Shown piece by piece: positions 30,704 through 43,894 of a DNA stretch of 64,000 nucleotides. How positions within the stretch are numbered: the stretch's first letter is position 1; each line of letters starts with the position of its first letter. The stretch lies in NCBI GenBank assembly GCA_022419385.1, contig JAJUBI010000009.1:186001-250000 (forward strand). The letters run 5' to 3'. The DNA is from Paraconiothyrium sp. Pb-2020 (lineage: Eukaryota; Ascomycota; Dothideomycetes; Pleosporales; Didymosphaeriaceae). Below the pieces are notes generated by a model that had not been told where the DNA came from, did not search any database, and saw nothing but the letters and a program-made list of their open reading frames with translations. Made by a program: the position numbers and the translations under genes.

Positions 30704-32867
30704 TTTTGGTTCTAGGACACGAAGAGTGGGGGTCAAGGTACAGGACTGTGCGACGGCAGGTCAAGATGGGGTTATATACTCATTCACTGGATGACCAGAT
30801 CCCTCACGTATGCCGACTGACTGACTATCTCGCCCATCGCTGCTGTCGGTGATGACTCGCGCGAAGCAGATATCGATCCGCTGAACGTCAAACCAAGGGT
30901 AAAACTTCGGTATCTACAATGCCAAGGACGGCTTCTATCAACTTGTTCTTCTTCGGGTCCACCCCATCGGGTCATTGTGTTGTCCTCCGTTGTTGCTCCG
31001 ATGTCGCTTGTGGTGTAAGTGGTATGAGGGAACTGATAACGGAGCGGGGTGAACCGAGAACGGCAGGGCTGGATGGCTCCGGTGCCGTGTTCTTGCCCAA
31101 GTTTTCTTGTTCATTCGGATAGGTGAGTGTAGAGGATCGTGGAAAAGTCCCGCCAACGTTGCCCGTTGCTGTTTCCAAGACCTTGGCTGCGGGGCGTTGC
31201 ACGCTAACACGTACTCACCTTCCTGTCATAGCAATTTTGCGACAAGGCGGGTGTCCGGAGCCGAGACGGCAATGGAATCCTCAAGAATGGGGTTGAAACG
31301 CTGTTGAAAACCACAGTGGTGGAATTTGGAAAGGAAAGAGTGGTTGCGGAAGGTTCGACCAGGCGCCTGGGGTCTGCGATTTGTCGATGCCAAGACCTTG
31401 CTCCGACTACGAACGTCTTTACTGTGAAAGCATCTGAATTTGGAAGTTTGGTCTTGTCATATAGAGTAAGTATACAGGGCTCTTCTAGTCTACATAGCCG
31501 GGGTTCACCGCTAATGGCCGGCAATTGATAGGCGCATCTTCCACGCGCATTACGTACCCCAAGATACAAAATTACTACAAGCAGGATCCTTTCTCTGTAC
31601 GTTGTCAAGCGCGTAGACAACCGCGCGAGCGATCGTCGGGCGATGCAAGATACTCTCGCAGGAGCCAGAATCTGCCGTTTCAACAATCCCCCATCAAGTG
31701 GCCATGGTCACATGGCTGTCTCACCAAGCCTGTCCAACTCATCGACATCCGCACCAGATCTCTAGGCTCTGACATCGAAGTACTTGAACAGGCACATTCA
31801 TAGCAAGGGAGATCCAAAAATGATCCATCTTTTGAAACTGGGTGCCGAATTCGAGTACCTAAAGAAGTAAATGTAGGCACAAGCTCAATATCGACATCAT
31901 CATTATGGTCGTCCTTTAACTCAAACACTATACTCGTTGAGATATAGCATAGAGTAAATCTTTTATTAAATCTTCGTAATTAATGCACTACGAGGTGTGC
32001 CTCATCCATCTTGTTCCATCAAGTCTGCTACAAGCGAGGCACACCTCGCCATAAAGCAGTCGTATCAATCTCTTATGGCGTATAGCCATCCCAGTCCTGT
32101 CTTTCGTTCAAGTCAATCGTACATAACCCCACTCCATCAACTACCGCTTCCTAAAAGGCAAACGACATCCCTCAAGCCTCGTGTCACGAGGGAAGCCCAA
32201 CACGAAAGTCGCGAATCCACCATCTTCGACTCAGATAAATTAACTTTGTCTGAATTCTACCACCCCTTGGAACACCACCCAGTCACGTTCATCGGCTTGT
32301 CTCGGGTACACCTTGCTATAGGAAGCTTCTTTTTGAATGCTTGCTATTGCTTTACAGAATGTTTAGGATGCATATGTATTGCGCACGATCAAGCGTGGCT
32401 GGCGGTTCAGAACGCCACGTGCCTTCGGAGCCAGTTATAGGCCCATGTGCGGCGGGCAGACCCTCGATGCTTGGCTCCTCGTCATTCTTACCTTAGAGTC
32501 CACAACACCAGAGACGATCTTAGGTGAAACGTACAGCTAGGATCAAGCTTGAAAATCTAGAATCCCCTGGGATGGACGACTCCGATGTATCTAACTCGAA
32601 GAGAAGCCATGAGGATCACTCCTGAAGCATCACTTGGTTTCCGCGTCTGCGCTCTTCAGCATGAAAGGTCATAATCGTCTATTGGCATCAAGCGCAGAGG
32701 ATATATATATCAAGGAATGAACAAGCATGACAGTTAAAGACCATACAAGGAGATCCTCCGCCATTGCCCTGCAACGTGCCTCTAGGAAAGACGTAACGAA
32801 AGAACAGACAACACCGCCCAAGCGCAGCAGAAGCGACAGTAGCACAAGCAAGCCCATCTCCGCATGA
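30704..32867. other. Long intergenic region with unresolved small frames
   Basis: This 2.2-kb gap contains several 60-160-codon frames on both strands around 30.9-31.9 kb. A good-looking branch/acceptor pair (CTAAC..CATAG at about 31204-31232, plus strand) and a minus-strand start rich in Arg (31686) hint at a small intron-containing gene. No combination of exons gave a product that I recognise or trust. The remainder, 32.0-32.8 kb, looks non-coding. Confidence 0.3.
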
Positions 32868-35141
32868 CTAGACCTTCTCAGAGCCCACAACCATGATTTC
32901 GTCAGGCTCCTCCGCCCCAAAGCGAGGGTGTCGAACAGCATCCGCAACGCTATTAAATACTGCATTACCCTTCCTTTCCTCGGCATGTTTCTCAGTAGGA
33001 AGAGCGGCTCCATCATACAACTCCCAGCCGAACCTCTCGAAGCGATCTTTGACACCGTTGTGCATGTTGGCGAAGCGCAACTCCGAAGACTTCCCTGCGT
33101 AGCGCTCCAGATCAGCCTTGAGGTCTTGTAGCGCAGTCAAGCCCGTTGTGTCGATTGTGACGACCATGCTCATGTCCAGCACGACGAGATGCAGCCTCGA
33201 CGGTTCCATCGTGATACCTGCGCGTTTCCTCAGCGCCTTCGCACGTCGCTCACCGGCGGTACTCCAATTGCGCTGGGCACGAAGCACTTCAAAGGAAATG
33301 TTTGCACCGGAGTTGTACGTCTGGATAGCGTCGAAGCACTGGTTTGTGATGCTGAACGCGTTGTAGAAGATGAGAGACTGGTGAGGCTTGAATACCTGGA
33401 CGTCGGTGGGCATGTCGCTGAAGTCAACTGTGGGGTCGCGCTCGGGCACAGCTGTGACGCGGTGCACACGCGAGAATGCCGAGAAGAGTATGTGGTATAC
33501 AAGCTGGAAGCCGACTGCAGCCCCGATGCCGATCTCGCTTGACTCAAAGAGCGTGAGCCAGAAGGCGAGCATGGAGGCGACGAAGTCAACAAAGGAGGTC
33601 TTCCAGAAGTGCCAGAAGATCTTGGGGGGCGAGAGGATAGACCACACGGCTGTGACGATGATAGCGGCGAGGGTGGCTTTGGGGATCCAGAAGAGGGCGG
33701 GGCTGAGCTCGAAGATGGAAAGAACGACAACGCCGCCAGCGACGATGGCGTAGGCGGGCGATCTCACGCCGGTGGAGGAGTTGACGGCTGTGCGGGACAT
33801 GGCGCCACCCACGGCCATCGAGGAGAAGAAGCTGTTGAAGAAGTTCGTCACACCGAGGTAGACGAGTTCTTGTGCCGGGTCGATGACATAGCCGTTCTTG
33901 CGGGCGAAGGCTTTGGCGATGGCGAGGTGTTCGATGACACCGGCGAGGAAGGGTGCGACAGCGCGAGGGAACACTCTGGAGAACAGTGCACTCGGGGGCA
34001 TCTTAGGCGCATTGATACCGTTGGACTATATTAAGATTAGAAAGCCGTTATAGTATTTGAAATGAAAGGTGTTTGGAGCAATGCCGTCTTAGGAATGGGG
34101 CTTGCTCGTATGCGAAGAATATAAGAACGTACCTTGACCTTGCTCAGCTCCCATACAGGGTCGTCGTTCTCAAGATCGATGTTTTTGTTGACGCCGTAGG
34201 AGATGCCAGTAAAGAGGATCAGAACGATTGCAGCGCGACCCAGAGCAATGAACCAGATTGCCTTGTTCTTACTGCCCCATTTCTGGCCCATCTTTTGCAG
34301 AGCGACCAGAAGTACGATACCACCCAAGCCGACACCAACGGTGGGGCCTTTGAAATCCTACAAGCCATTAGAGGTGCTGACACGCGCAGGGCCCCTGGGG
34401 CTACTCACCGGAATCTGGGCAAAGATATCGTGAATGATTTTGGCAGTACCTGTCCCAACCTTGACTCCGAAAAGTGATGGAATCTGACCGAGCATAATAA
34501 CTATGCCTGCGGCGGAGATGAAGCCGTGCAGAACGGGTATGGAGACGAACTCAAGCAGGAAACCGAGTTTGAGTCCTCCAATGATCAAGCAGTAGATGCC
34601 CATGCACATGGCTACCATGGAAGCGATAGCCTGAGCAGAAAACCCGTCGCTTGTGTAGTCACGGACGATTTCTGCCGTCAGGAGACCAAGCAGTGAAGTT
34701 GGTCCGGTTGACATATCTGTTGTGCTTGTCAGCAAGGTTCGTTCCAGTGAGATTCGACAGTTTGTGCCTGCAGAATACAGCCTCAGGAAGATCGTTGTAC
34801 CGAGAGTCTGAGTGCGTACCTTTTGATGTGCCCATGAAGAAATACAGGAAGTTGGGCAGCCAGCTACTCATCAATCCATACTCTCCAGAGATCGTCGCAA
34901 TCTTCGCGTACGCTAGAGCCTGAGGGATAAGCATCACACCGACAGTGATGCCAGCAAGAAAGTCGTTGGCTAGCCATCGTGGGTTGTAATGCGGCGCCCA
35001 GTGCACCACCGGTACCTTGTCGACCAGATACTTGCCCGTTGCTCGAGGAAGGGCGCGAACGGCTCTCGCACCATCCCGTCGTGCTCTCTGAACGTTGTGA
35101 TCTTCTGCGACGAGTCGCTTGGACCTCTCAACAAGACCCAT
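32868..35141 (-). CDS. SulP-family sulfate permease with STAS domain
   Basis: Exons 34820-35141, 34409-34716, 34133-34357 and 32868-34025 join to 670 aa. The N-terminal domain includes 'LAGITVGVMLIPQALAYAKI', the SulP signature in TM1-TM2. It is followed by 'DMSTGPTSLLGLLTAEIV', 'FLAGVIEHLAIAKAFARKNG', 'NFFNSFFSSMAVGGAMSRTA' and around ten more hydrophobic segments. The cytosolic C-terminus (about residues 490-650) is a STAS domain with 'LHLVVLDMSMVVTIDTTGL'. The expected role is proton-coupled sulfate uptake at the plasma membrane. It is complete and typical in length, with all four splices preserving phase. Within SulP, sulfate is the default substrate; molybdate or oxalate transport cannot be excluded. 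Confidence 0.92.
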
Positions 35142-37633
35142 GGTGTGTGCAGAGATCAGAGTGAAGGCGATACAAAACGAAAGAGGGGTAGTATGAGTAG
35201 GCTTAGAGCGAACCCGAGATAAGTATACTAAAAGAGCGGGCCGAGTGGGATAGGCTTACTGGTACACTTGGCTGTGGCAAGCGAAGTCACAAGTTTATAT
35301 TCCTTCGGTCTCGGTATTTACACCAAGGTCTTGTTACTTGGTGTTGCATTAGTGGTCATCGATTGAGTACTGTAGACGTCCGAACCTACCATCGAATGAA
35401 TCAAAGGAACCACACACCCAACTACCACGCAAAGTTTCACAGCGTTATGGGCTCGACAAGGCTCCGTAGTATGGCTCCGCTCCACAAGGTGTGACCACCG
35501 AATAAGCGTTGCGATTTATGGTGGAGACTGGTCTTGACGAGTGTTGTCGTCAGTACCCACAGGCCCAACAGTCACCAAGAATAAAGCGGGCGTGGAAGCG
35601 GAGCCAGTTTTGGTTCCGAACAGTTTCCTGCAAAACGAGGGCGGCTGGGCAATCCTAGACGTGGCCTTGAGCTGAACGCTCTTCGTGGGATATTGAACCT
35701 AGCCGGTTTCGACAAGCACCGGGAACGACCACAGCAGGGCTTGTGCGAGCGTAGATCACTAAGCGCGTGAGAAAGCTTGTTAGATAGTCGTGCAACATGG
35801 CCTTATTGTCCTTTCACTGTCCCAGGTCTTTACATAATCTAAGCTTGTGAGGCTCCACACCGGCCCCATTCCTTCTGCTGCGCCGCACCTTCGCAAAGAA
35901 CACAAATGTTCTAGAGGATAAGGAGTTCAATGACCCCGCACCAGTACCTGCTGACGGATGGACGGGCACGGGTAGTTGGTCGCTAGCAGGCTTCCCCGCT
36001 GCATCCTGACGGAAAGGTAAGGAAGTGCACATAAGCTCGGAGCTAAGCTTCGACAAGTGATTGGCGCATTCCAACCCATGTCGCTCTCGACGCGCAACGC
36101 TGCAAGTCTGGGAACATCCACCGCGGTGCTGTTTATAGTCTCGCAGCAACCCACCCTGAAGTCATATCTCTTTATACGAGGCGAGAAACTGTTTCAACCG
36201 TGCTGATTTTCGGGCCGTTGTCGTTGTGGGTCGGATAGAAACATACCCGGATCGCATACAAAACACCCCGAACTCTAAACAAAGATCACCCGAACATGGG
36301 GTCAGTAAAGCCGAGTTGAAGTTTGCAACGTCTTCGAATGTCTGCCCTGAATCATCGTGGATTGCAGACGCGTTGCGGCGCAGCGACCCAGCGATAGGGA
36401 AGCGAGAGGTGACCATCCGGAGGCTCACCGCGTACAGGAAGGTGATTGCCGGTCCATAAATGGTGTTCACACCTGCATCTAAGCGCTCTCCCGATTGGAA
36501 TTCCATTTGATAAGGAAAGGTGTGTGGCCTATCATGAGATGAAGCGTGCAAGAGTAGCTGGCCTAGACCAAGGTTTACTGTTCATATTCCCATGAGCTTC
36601 GCACCAGAGTTTGAGGGCAAGATCTACGCAACGGCTATTCGAAATGAGCCGCAGTGCCCGATTGACTGCGGCACACCAGCGCCTCGCTTGGATCTGTTCG
36701 TATTGAGAGAGAGACGAGATCTTGATAGCCCGCATCTCATGGTGCTCTCAGTTGGAGGTGCTGAGACCGATACATAGGTGCGGCCCGCTGCGTGGCACGA
36801 ATCCTTTAGCAAAGCTGATCGCAGCTTGTGTTCATCCAGAACGTTGCCTTGTGTTGACGGTAGCGACGCTGACTTCAGCAACTGGAACTTCTACATCGCT
36901 CGCAACACATGCTGGCGTCGTCAAGATTGACGGAAGAGATTGCGCAATCAGCAGTCACTCAATCCAACTGCAGCAGCGTGCCGTTCCGAGACCCACCAGA
37001 GCCGTTCGGCTTCGTTGTAGCACTCCTGCGAACGGCATAGGCGGCTATGCATGTTCGAATCTGGCAGCTGCTAGGCTCATCTGTTATCTTCGTGCAAGTC
37101 GCGTGCGGCTGTCTTCTGAAATAGTTGAAAGGTCCATAAGCGAATCCGTGGCTGGTTTGTTGGGCAGCGGCACGTGATGAGTAGGTGAATGCACGTGCCC
37201 GCGTGACAATTGGGGCCGGGAATATCTAATTGAGTCTGGCGCAATCCTCCCATTCGGGACCTGTAGGTGATGGATGTCTTGCTTCCAGAATGAGATGTCG
37301 TTGAGACGCCTGGATGTTCCGCTGCATGCCTTGCGGACGTCGTCCAGACAAAAGCCAAAGCGAGATGCGGCGCGATTGTAAGTTGGATACTGTGAAGGTA
37401 TCTAGGAAGGTAAAACACCGCACTCCGTGCACTAAGGCGAACGAGTGGGAATCCACTAACAAAGAAATGGTGTAGGTGAGTGGTGAGGTCAGCGGCCGCT
37501 AAAGACTCGGAGGGATGCACGATTGCCCGCCAAGAAGCGGAGCACTAAATTATTGTGAGTACAACGACGCGCGCATCGCACCAAACGGCAGTGCTGTATC
37601 GCGAATTGCTGCCTCGTATGGTCTTCTCTCAGA
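35142..37633. other. Large gene-poor region
   Basis: These 2.5 kb between divergent genes hold only short frames (up to about 150 codons) with no resemblance to known proteins and no consistent splice partners. They should contain the promoters of the SulP gene and of the 37634 gene. I see no RNA gene, MITE or strong repeat. Confidence 0.35.
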
Positions 37634-40009
37634 ATGGCCAAGAAAAAGAAGAGCGCGCAGGTTGACTCTCCCTCCGATAATAGCGGTACCAGCACGCCCC
37701 AATCGTCCAACGGCAACGCAAAAAAGGCGCCGCCGCCCGAACCGTCGACGTCGGCACTGATAATATGTCGTAATAAGTAGGTCTCATGGAGGCACGTCGC
37801 TGGACTTCTTCAGGTTGCAGTAGGCAAGATTAAGATCTGACTGTGGTACCCCAGGCATTGGCGCTACATCTCTTCCTTCCACGGTCCCTGGTTGCAGCTC
37901 CCACCAGAGGTGCTTGAATCGCTTGCGCACAGCAACTACCTCTCTCCACGTCCCCACCCCATCGATCCCGCCGTCTTCTATGACCTCGTCAAGATCCGCA
38001 AGGCCGTCGATGAAGCCACGAACCTCGCCGTGCGCGCCACCAGCGGTCTCACTTCAGCGGCGCTCAGCAATTCGTTAAATGCGGGCAATGGCATGCTTGG
38101 AAGCGCTGCAGCGCTGGGGATAGGGTATGGCGGGCACGGGGGAAATGCTAAGCTGAGTAGGGAGCGGAAACATCGCATGCGTGAATTGGCGACGGCGAAG
38201 TTGAGCCAGGCATACCACTTAGACGAGATCGCGGCCAGTGTGGCGACAATGCAATCAGCCTCGACGCTTGAGGATGTCGCCCAATTTGTGCTACAGAGGA
38301 ATGCGAACGATGTCGATGCCAAATACGTGCACTTTTTCCACGAGAAGATTCCGTCGCGGATGATGGCCCAATGTACACCGCTGGATACGCTAAATGAAAT
38401 AATAGCAGAGCGCCCAAGTGATGGATCACCACTGCGGACGAGAGCGCTGACGCGTATCTTTAAGGAAGATTATGTGAACTCGGCGAGAGACCTCTCAGAA
38501 GCATTGGCCGTCGCGCGATATATCAACGCACAGCACCGCGCAGGCAAGGACCAGTTGGTGCTGGCGAAATCGATGCAGGATCAACACGGACGGGACTGGA
38601 GACAAGAGGTCAAGATACCCGACGAGGACCAGCCTAATTCACTAGAAACGCAACTGTTGTTCCATCGTGCTGGCGTTTACTTCACAATCGCCTGCCAACA
38701 TGTACATGGCGCGTTGGATGGACTAAAAGAGGCGGAGGAAGCTAAAGCAGCAAGAGATGCTCAAGTAGCCGCAGAACAATTGCCGGACGAGGAGACTCTA
38801 GAGGAAGCAGAAGGAAATCGCCGTCGCGCCGAGGCACGCAAACAGGTGCGGACGAACGCCAAGCGGGCCTTGCGTGACTACACAGCCTTCCTCTCACATT
38901 TCGACTACACCCCTGGCATATCGGCTGAGGTTGCAGAGGATTTCTTGAGACGGCTTGAAGGATCGGCTAATGGTTCATATCCCAAGGGAACGTTCAGCAA
39001 GCCATTAGATCGTTTGCTGGATTCATCTTCAGCTGCCGCCTCCCCCGTTTCCGAAGCTCTTGTACCTCACCGCGGTCCTCGTGGCCACGATCGTGCTGCT
39101 TGGCCGAAATTGCCAGCTCCTGAGATATTTAAGATATCCCAACTTTTCGATTCGGCACCACCAGCGTCGCTCCCTCCCTTTCCTCACGCCGGCCCCAAAG
39201 ACCATTCAGACTCAGCTGCGTCGGCTGCAGCAACCGCCTTCGCTGATTCCCACGAGAGTATCACATACCATCCTCTCCTGACCGATGCATTGCACTCGCT
39301 CCTTCTCTGCCATGCTCTCATTCAAACGCCGCCCAAGGAACTTCAGCGACACGCACATAACGCGGCGCGTTTGGCCCGTGTCTGCGACGGCTATCCGATT
39401 TTTCTTGCAGCGCGCTCGCCTGCACGTGCAGACTGGATTGAAGTGCTGCGCCGCGCAAGCAATTGGGTTGGCCTGTCTACCTCATGGGAAAAGCTCTGTC
39501 GCCCTGCCCCTCTTCCCGGACACGGCAAGAATGGCTCGTCCGATGTGAGCAAGAGCGAGCGTCAAGAAACCGATATGCAGAAGCGCGAACGCCAGAAACA
39601 TGAGGCCATCCTTGAGGCGCTCGCCGACGAGCGTGTCGTCGACGAAGAGTCGTTTCAACGCGCTGTCCGTGCCCGGGAGCGCCGTTTCCGAGAAGACGAA
39701 GAGGCAGAGCAGCGTGCGAAGAATGGTAGTGGCACCCCCACGGACTCTTCAACAAGCGGAAGCCCTGCTAGTCCCACACCAGCTCCCAAGCGATGGGCAC
39801 AAGATGATGGGCGAGAGTATCCCATCTCCACCGAGCGTGCAGAAGCTATTTCCCGCTGGGTGCGTGATGCGCCTCCGATTACGGAGGGAACTGGGAAGAA
39901 GCGCAAGCCGAGGCCGAAAGGCAAGAAACCCAGCATGTCAAAGCAGGAGAGCACAGGCCTGGAAGGTAGCATCGACAACATGAGCGTGCAGGAAGAAGAG
40001 GTGGAGTAG
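37634..40009 (+). CDS. Conserved large fungal protein of unknown function (helical, Lys-rich C-terminus)
   Basis: Two exons, 37634-37776 and 37855-40009, join to 765 aa; the first exon is Lys/Ser/Pro-rich and ends 'ALIICRN'. Splicing produces 'CRNKHWRYISSFHGPWLQLP', followed by 'LESLAHSNYLSPRPHPIDPA' and 'VFYDLVKIRKAVDEATNLAV'. I recognise this as a widespread Pezizomycotina family, but not its function. The middle is strongly helical, with TPR-like stretches ('LLFHRAGVYFTIACQHVHGA', then 'RTNAKRALRDYTAFLSHFDY'), suggesting a tetratricopeptide-type scaffold. A Ser/Ala-rich linker and an Arg/Glu-rich helix precede a basic C-terminus 'KKRKPRPKGKKPSM', a likely nuclear signal. No kinase or other catalytic motif is visible. 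Confidence 0.82.
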
Positions 40010-40621
40010 ACATTGAGTAAGTGCTGTGATTGCTATTTGGATACCGCTTGCTGGACCTTAGCAATATGATGGTGTTAGCACCCATTCGACGTCAGTACAA
40101 TCAAATGTATGGTTCGACTAGTGTACACCTTCGCTCTCTCTCCATGGCCGGCTTCCCGTGGAATAACGTGTGCGTGTGTTCGTGATACGTGGTTTCAAGA
40201 AGATGATTATTCGGCTTCAATGCTGCTTGTTTCGTATGACCGAGCTCCGCACTCTCGTGGTTGTACGCTTCACCGCTACAAACGCAGTCGTGAAGTTGCG
40301 AAGCTACTACAGGCTCGACTCGCGCGCCAGCACACACACGGCTGTGAAGTACGCAATATGCATCACTTACTTGTTGCCAGCCACGTAGCCAAATCGTACC
40401 GAATATTCTCGTTCACATGGACTCGAGTTACAACAAATGGGACTATAACGCGGGTCACCTCGACTTCGCAGAACCGTCTCCCCCGCAAGTATATAATCAA
40501 GCCCCCCCAGTTCAACCGAACGCTCACCCAAACGCCCACCTTTCGCGATCGCTGGCTGAAAGGAGACATACTAACGCGTTTGTGATTAGGCCGTACACGG
40601 ACAAGAGATATCACTGGCGCA
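40010..40621. other. Intergenic region with a probable 5'-UTR intron
   Basis: Just before the next gene, a GTATAT donor (40489) and a strong TACTAAC branch with TTAG acceptor (about 40569-40590) suggest an intron in the 5' leader. An upstream ATG at 40417 opens a frame that reads 24 codons to the donor, but its phase does not fit the main frame, so it may be an upstream ORF. Confidence 0.45.
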
Positions 40622-42626
40622 ATGGCGGGTACACAGAAAGGCTCTTCGGAAGATGCGGGTGTCAACGATGGGGGTGCGACTGATAACAACAGCAGCTCAG
40701 GGCTACAGCCTCCCAGCCTGGGACCACTCGGACGTCCACCGTCCATCGACATCGAGGCATCTTCGTCGCGCGGCGTAAGACGTGACGCCTCCCAATTGGG
40801 AAACGACAGTGTTGTGGGTCAGTCCAGCATCGCTCCTCATGGAGGGATTGCAGGTATTGCTGGCCATTATGCCAGAGCCGCACCGCAGTCGTCTTTTACG
40901 AGCTCTGGCGGTACATCACAGTACGATTACACCCGGCACGGTTTGCCAAGCTTGCCCGCCGAGTATGATTCCGTCGAAGAGTGGCTGAATACTCTACCAC
41001 CCATTGGCAATCGACCCCTATGGCCTGCGAGCTCTTTCTCGGCCAGTGGATGGCCGTCGTATGGCGGCACGGTGCGAATGGAACCTGGATCCAGTCCCAG
41101 CTTCAGCCCTAGCTTCGCTTCTCAGCAGTTCATGTCGCCTTCCGCTGGACATGGTTCGGGGCCTCTACAGTCCCATCTCGTTGCTCCAACGCAGGGGGGC
41201 TATCAGAGTCCGTACCTAACTAACGAGCAGCGTAGTGGTAGCACCGGCTACACGCTTCCGCCTCCCTCCCGTATCTTAGGTTCAAATGCGCCACCCATCT
41301 CGTTGAACCCAACTTCAGTGGGTGATGTTTCTTCGATGGACGATTCTGCTTCAATGAGACGTGCGCTGGACCGCTCATACCTGAGTGCTGACATGATCCC
41401 TCATACCAGCACTGCTCGCCAACCCAGCACAAGCATGCCACCGCCACCTGTTCCCAACAGACCTCGCCAACCCAGCACAAGCATGCCACCACCACCTGTT
41501 CCCAGCAGACCTCGAAGCAACTTGACGCAGTACCCGACGATCGGACGAACCCCGGAAACCTTCGTCTCACCATACTCTACGCACGGGTCGATTCCTTCTT
41601 CATTCGGTACCTCGAGCCGAGACTCCCCACGAGTGAACCCACGTGGGAGATCCCGCAGCCAACGTCGTGCTGGGGCTTTGGTTCAGAGGCGTGGTCGTTC
41701 CCGACGAGGGCATGCTGTCGACACCTCGTCTCTCCAGCGCGATGAGGATCAAGGTAACACAAGCTTAACTTCGCGAAACCAGCCTGTTGCGCTCGCAGAT
41801 CAGCAAATCGTTGCCACTTACGATGAGTACCATGCACCAGTTATCCTCTACGAGATCGTGCCTGAGACCACGGGGTGCTATCACGCACAAGGCTGGCTTG
41901 AAAACCACACTTCCGCTCATCCCCCTTCCCCGACGCTGCTCCCGCAGAACGTCTCAGCACCAAACATTGCCTACCGCTTCTACCATGGCACCCAAGGTTT
42001 CATCAACACTGGTAACGCCCTTTCTCTCCTCGTACTGTACAATGCAACCGACCCCTGGGATGATACCTTCCCCCCTAGGCCAAACACCACGACCATTGGA
42101 ACTTACGGCTACCACCACTTTCAGGACGACTGGATTCATTGGATTACCTTCGCGCCGGGCCTGAAGACGTGGTTGACAACGATGGAGAACGCGGGGTATA
42201 TCAAGAAGATCAGCGAATGGACCAAGGCTATGCAGCCCAGGGAGAGGCGATTCCACAAAGCGTACTGGATGGCTGCCAACCGGATGGAGATGGGTAACTT
42301 GTTGAGAAGGGCGCCTCTCACTGGCGGGATGGATCCGAATGCCGTGGACGATGATGAGTTTCCTCACGTGTAAGTCACTCGGCTTGAGGTTTGCAATGGT
42401 AGCTAACGGCATCAGGACGAAGGACAACCTCGACACTAGCTGTGGACCCATAAACCCTGAAGACACAGTGGATGCCTATGATGTGGTGATGGGGGTTGCG
42501 CAGGGTATTGGGGCCATTAACTTCGATCACATCGTGGCTGGGGATCCGGAGGCGCCGCTTTACGACCAGCTCTTGCAGCGACAAGCCCCTGCGGGCCCGA
42601 TCGGAGGAGGTGCGGCGACGACGTGA
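40622..42626 (+). CDS. Low-complexity protein with conserved C-terminal domain, function unknown
   Basis: Exons 40622-42369 and 42416-42626 join (GT|G) to 652 aa. About the first 390 residues are Ser/Pro/Gly-rich and disordered, with a perfect-looking duplication of 'RQPSTSMPPPPVPxRPR' at about residues 260-295. An Arg-rich patch 'RGRSRSQRRAGALVQRRGRS' follows. The C-terminal about 250 residues look folded and conserved: 'DEYHAPVILYEIVPETTG', 'YRFYHGTQGFINTGNALSLL', 'DDWIHWITFAPGLKTWLTTM' and 'ERRFHKAYWMAANRMEMGNL'. I do not recognise the family. The ATG at 40622 is chosen because upstream joins are out of phase; an upstream coding exon remains possible. Confidence 0.7.
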
Positions 42627-43080
42627 ATGCGTCTGAAAAGTATTTGGCTTGAGTTTGGAGTTTTTTGTTACGGATAGGTGGATTTTGATACCCAGCATTT
42701 GCTCACGGCGACTGGAGCAGGAATTTGGGGAGAGTCTGAAAGCAATGCTTGCCTAGCATAGTACCGATCGAATAGCAAGGGGAGATCACTTTGCAAGCTG
42801 CTTTATAGTCGCAGTACAGAAGCAGCGTATCAAGGAAATAGGTACGCAATGGCAATGCAATTCAGTTTATCATAACGCTCGCTCTACGAATCAATCGTAC
42901 AGTCCATTCCCCTTAAACTCCATCCCATTTTGCAAACAGCAACTTCCGTACCACCAAACAGCGCTATACATACGCAACCCACAAAACGCCAAGCTAGAAA
43001 TGCCTTGAGCTGAACCTTCGTTCAAACCAGTCCCACCACCCCTTTGCAAACTTCTCGAAGCCACCCATGGGCCTCGGGTC
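42627..43080. other. Convergent intergenic region
   Basis: This stretch of about 450 bp lies between two convergent genes and should contain both 3' UTRs. It is somewhat AT-richer, with AATAGC/TTTAT elements, and no coding feature. Confidence 0.4.
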
Positions 43081-43894
43081 CTAGACGAGGCGCTTGACCT
43101 CGAAGAAGCGCTTGATCCACCATACCTGGAAGATGCCCTCTCCGACGAGTAGAGTGAGCTGGAAGATGCTCCACCATTTTACGCGCGAGTTTGTGGATTC
43201 GGCGGTGTTGCGGTGCGTGCGCTCGCGGACGATGATATAGGATTGCTCGTCTTTGACTTGGGCGACGAGTTCGGAGAGGGAGCGGACTGACCATTGTTAG
43301 CGTCTAGCCTGTAAACAACGGGAGGATGCAGGTATGAGATGTGTGTCGGGGTAAACGTACCTTCTTTCTCGAGCGGATCCTGGGGTGCCTCGTGCTCGGG
43401 CACGTAGACTATTCCGTGAACGTTGAAGCTGACCTCCTTTGTGTTTGCGCCCCAGTGCTCGTTGTTGAAGCAGTAGGTGTATTTTCCGTCTTCGGTTGCG
43501 GTGAAGGAGTGGTCGCCTGAGGAGACGCCGCGTTCGTGGACTTGATAGGCGCGGGAGGGGGTTTCGATCTGGAATGTGTGTTAGCGGTGCATACTCCTTC
43601 TCGTCAGACGCAATGCGCGAGCTCTTGAATGCAACCAAGGTCGCGCATGCGTCCGCACTTGATCTGCATGTTGGGTTGATTTATAGGTGTTCGTACCCAG
43701 AAGTCTATATCCAGGTTTCCACTCCCGCCAAATTCCCGATCGCCCACTTGAAATGTCACAGTCATCTTATCATCCTTGTGCAATTGTTCGTGGAAGCATT
43801 CGCGCATGTAGGCTTTCATTTGGATGTTGTGCGCTGAGGCGAGAGCAAGCAGGCTCGAGGCCGCCGCGAGGACGCTGAAGGACGGGAAGATCAT
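43081..43894 (-). CDS. p24/EMP24 family cargo receptor
   Basis: Exons 43697-43894, 43361-43568 and 43081-43286 join to 203 aa, typical for p24 proteins. The signal peptide is 'FSVLAAASSLLALASA'. The GOLD domain includes 'RECFHEQLHKDDKMTVTFQV', 'ATEDGKYTYCFNNE' and 'KEVSFNVHGIVY', with the paired cysteines of the fold. A luminal coiled-coil segment follows ('SLSELVAQVKDEQSYIIVRE' then 'RTHRNTAESTNSRVKWWS'). The single transmembrane helix ends in the short cytosolic tail 'KRFFEVKRLV', with the di-Phe ER-exit signal and basic residues. p24 proteins cycle between ER and Golgi in COPII/COPI vesicles and sort GPI-anchored and other cargo. I cannot decide between the Erp and Erv25 subfamilies. Confidence 0.92.

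Noticed and set aside
30919..31686. A small gene in the M20-SulP gap
   Set aside because: Some splice signals look good on both strands, but no exon combination gave a protein with any recognisable feature.
33230..33730. A Ser/Pro-rich 166-codon minus-strand frame inside the SulP gene
   Set aside because: It is in the wrong frame relative to the intact SulP coding sequence.
40417..40488. Upstream coding exon of the 40622 gene
   Set aside because: The best donor (40489) is phase 0 while the main frame needs phase 1 at the acceptor, so the join would be out of frame. It is kept only as a possible upstream ORF.
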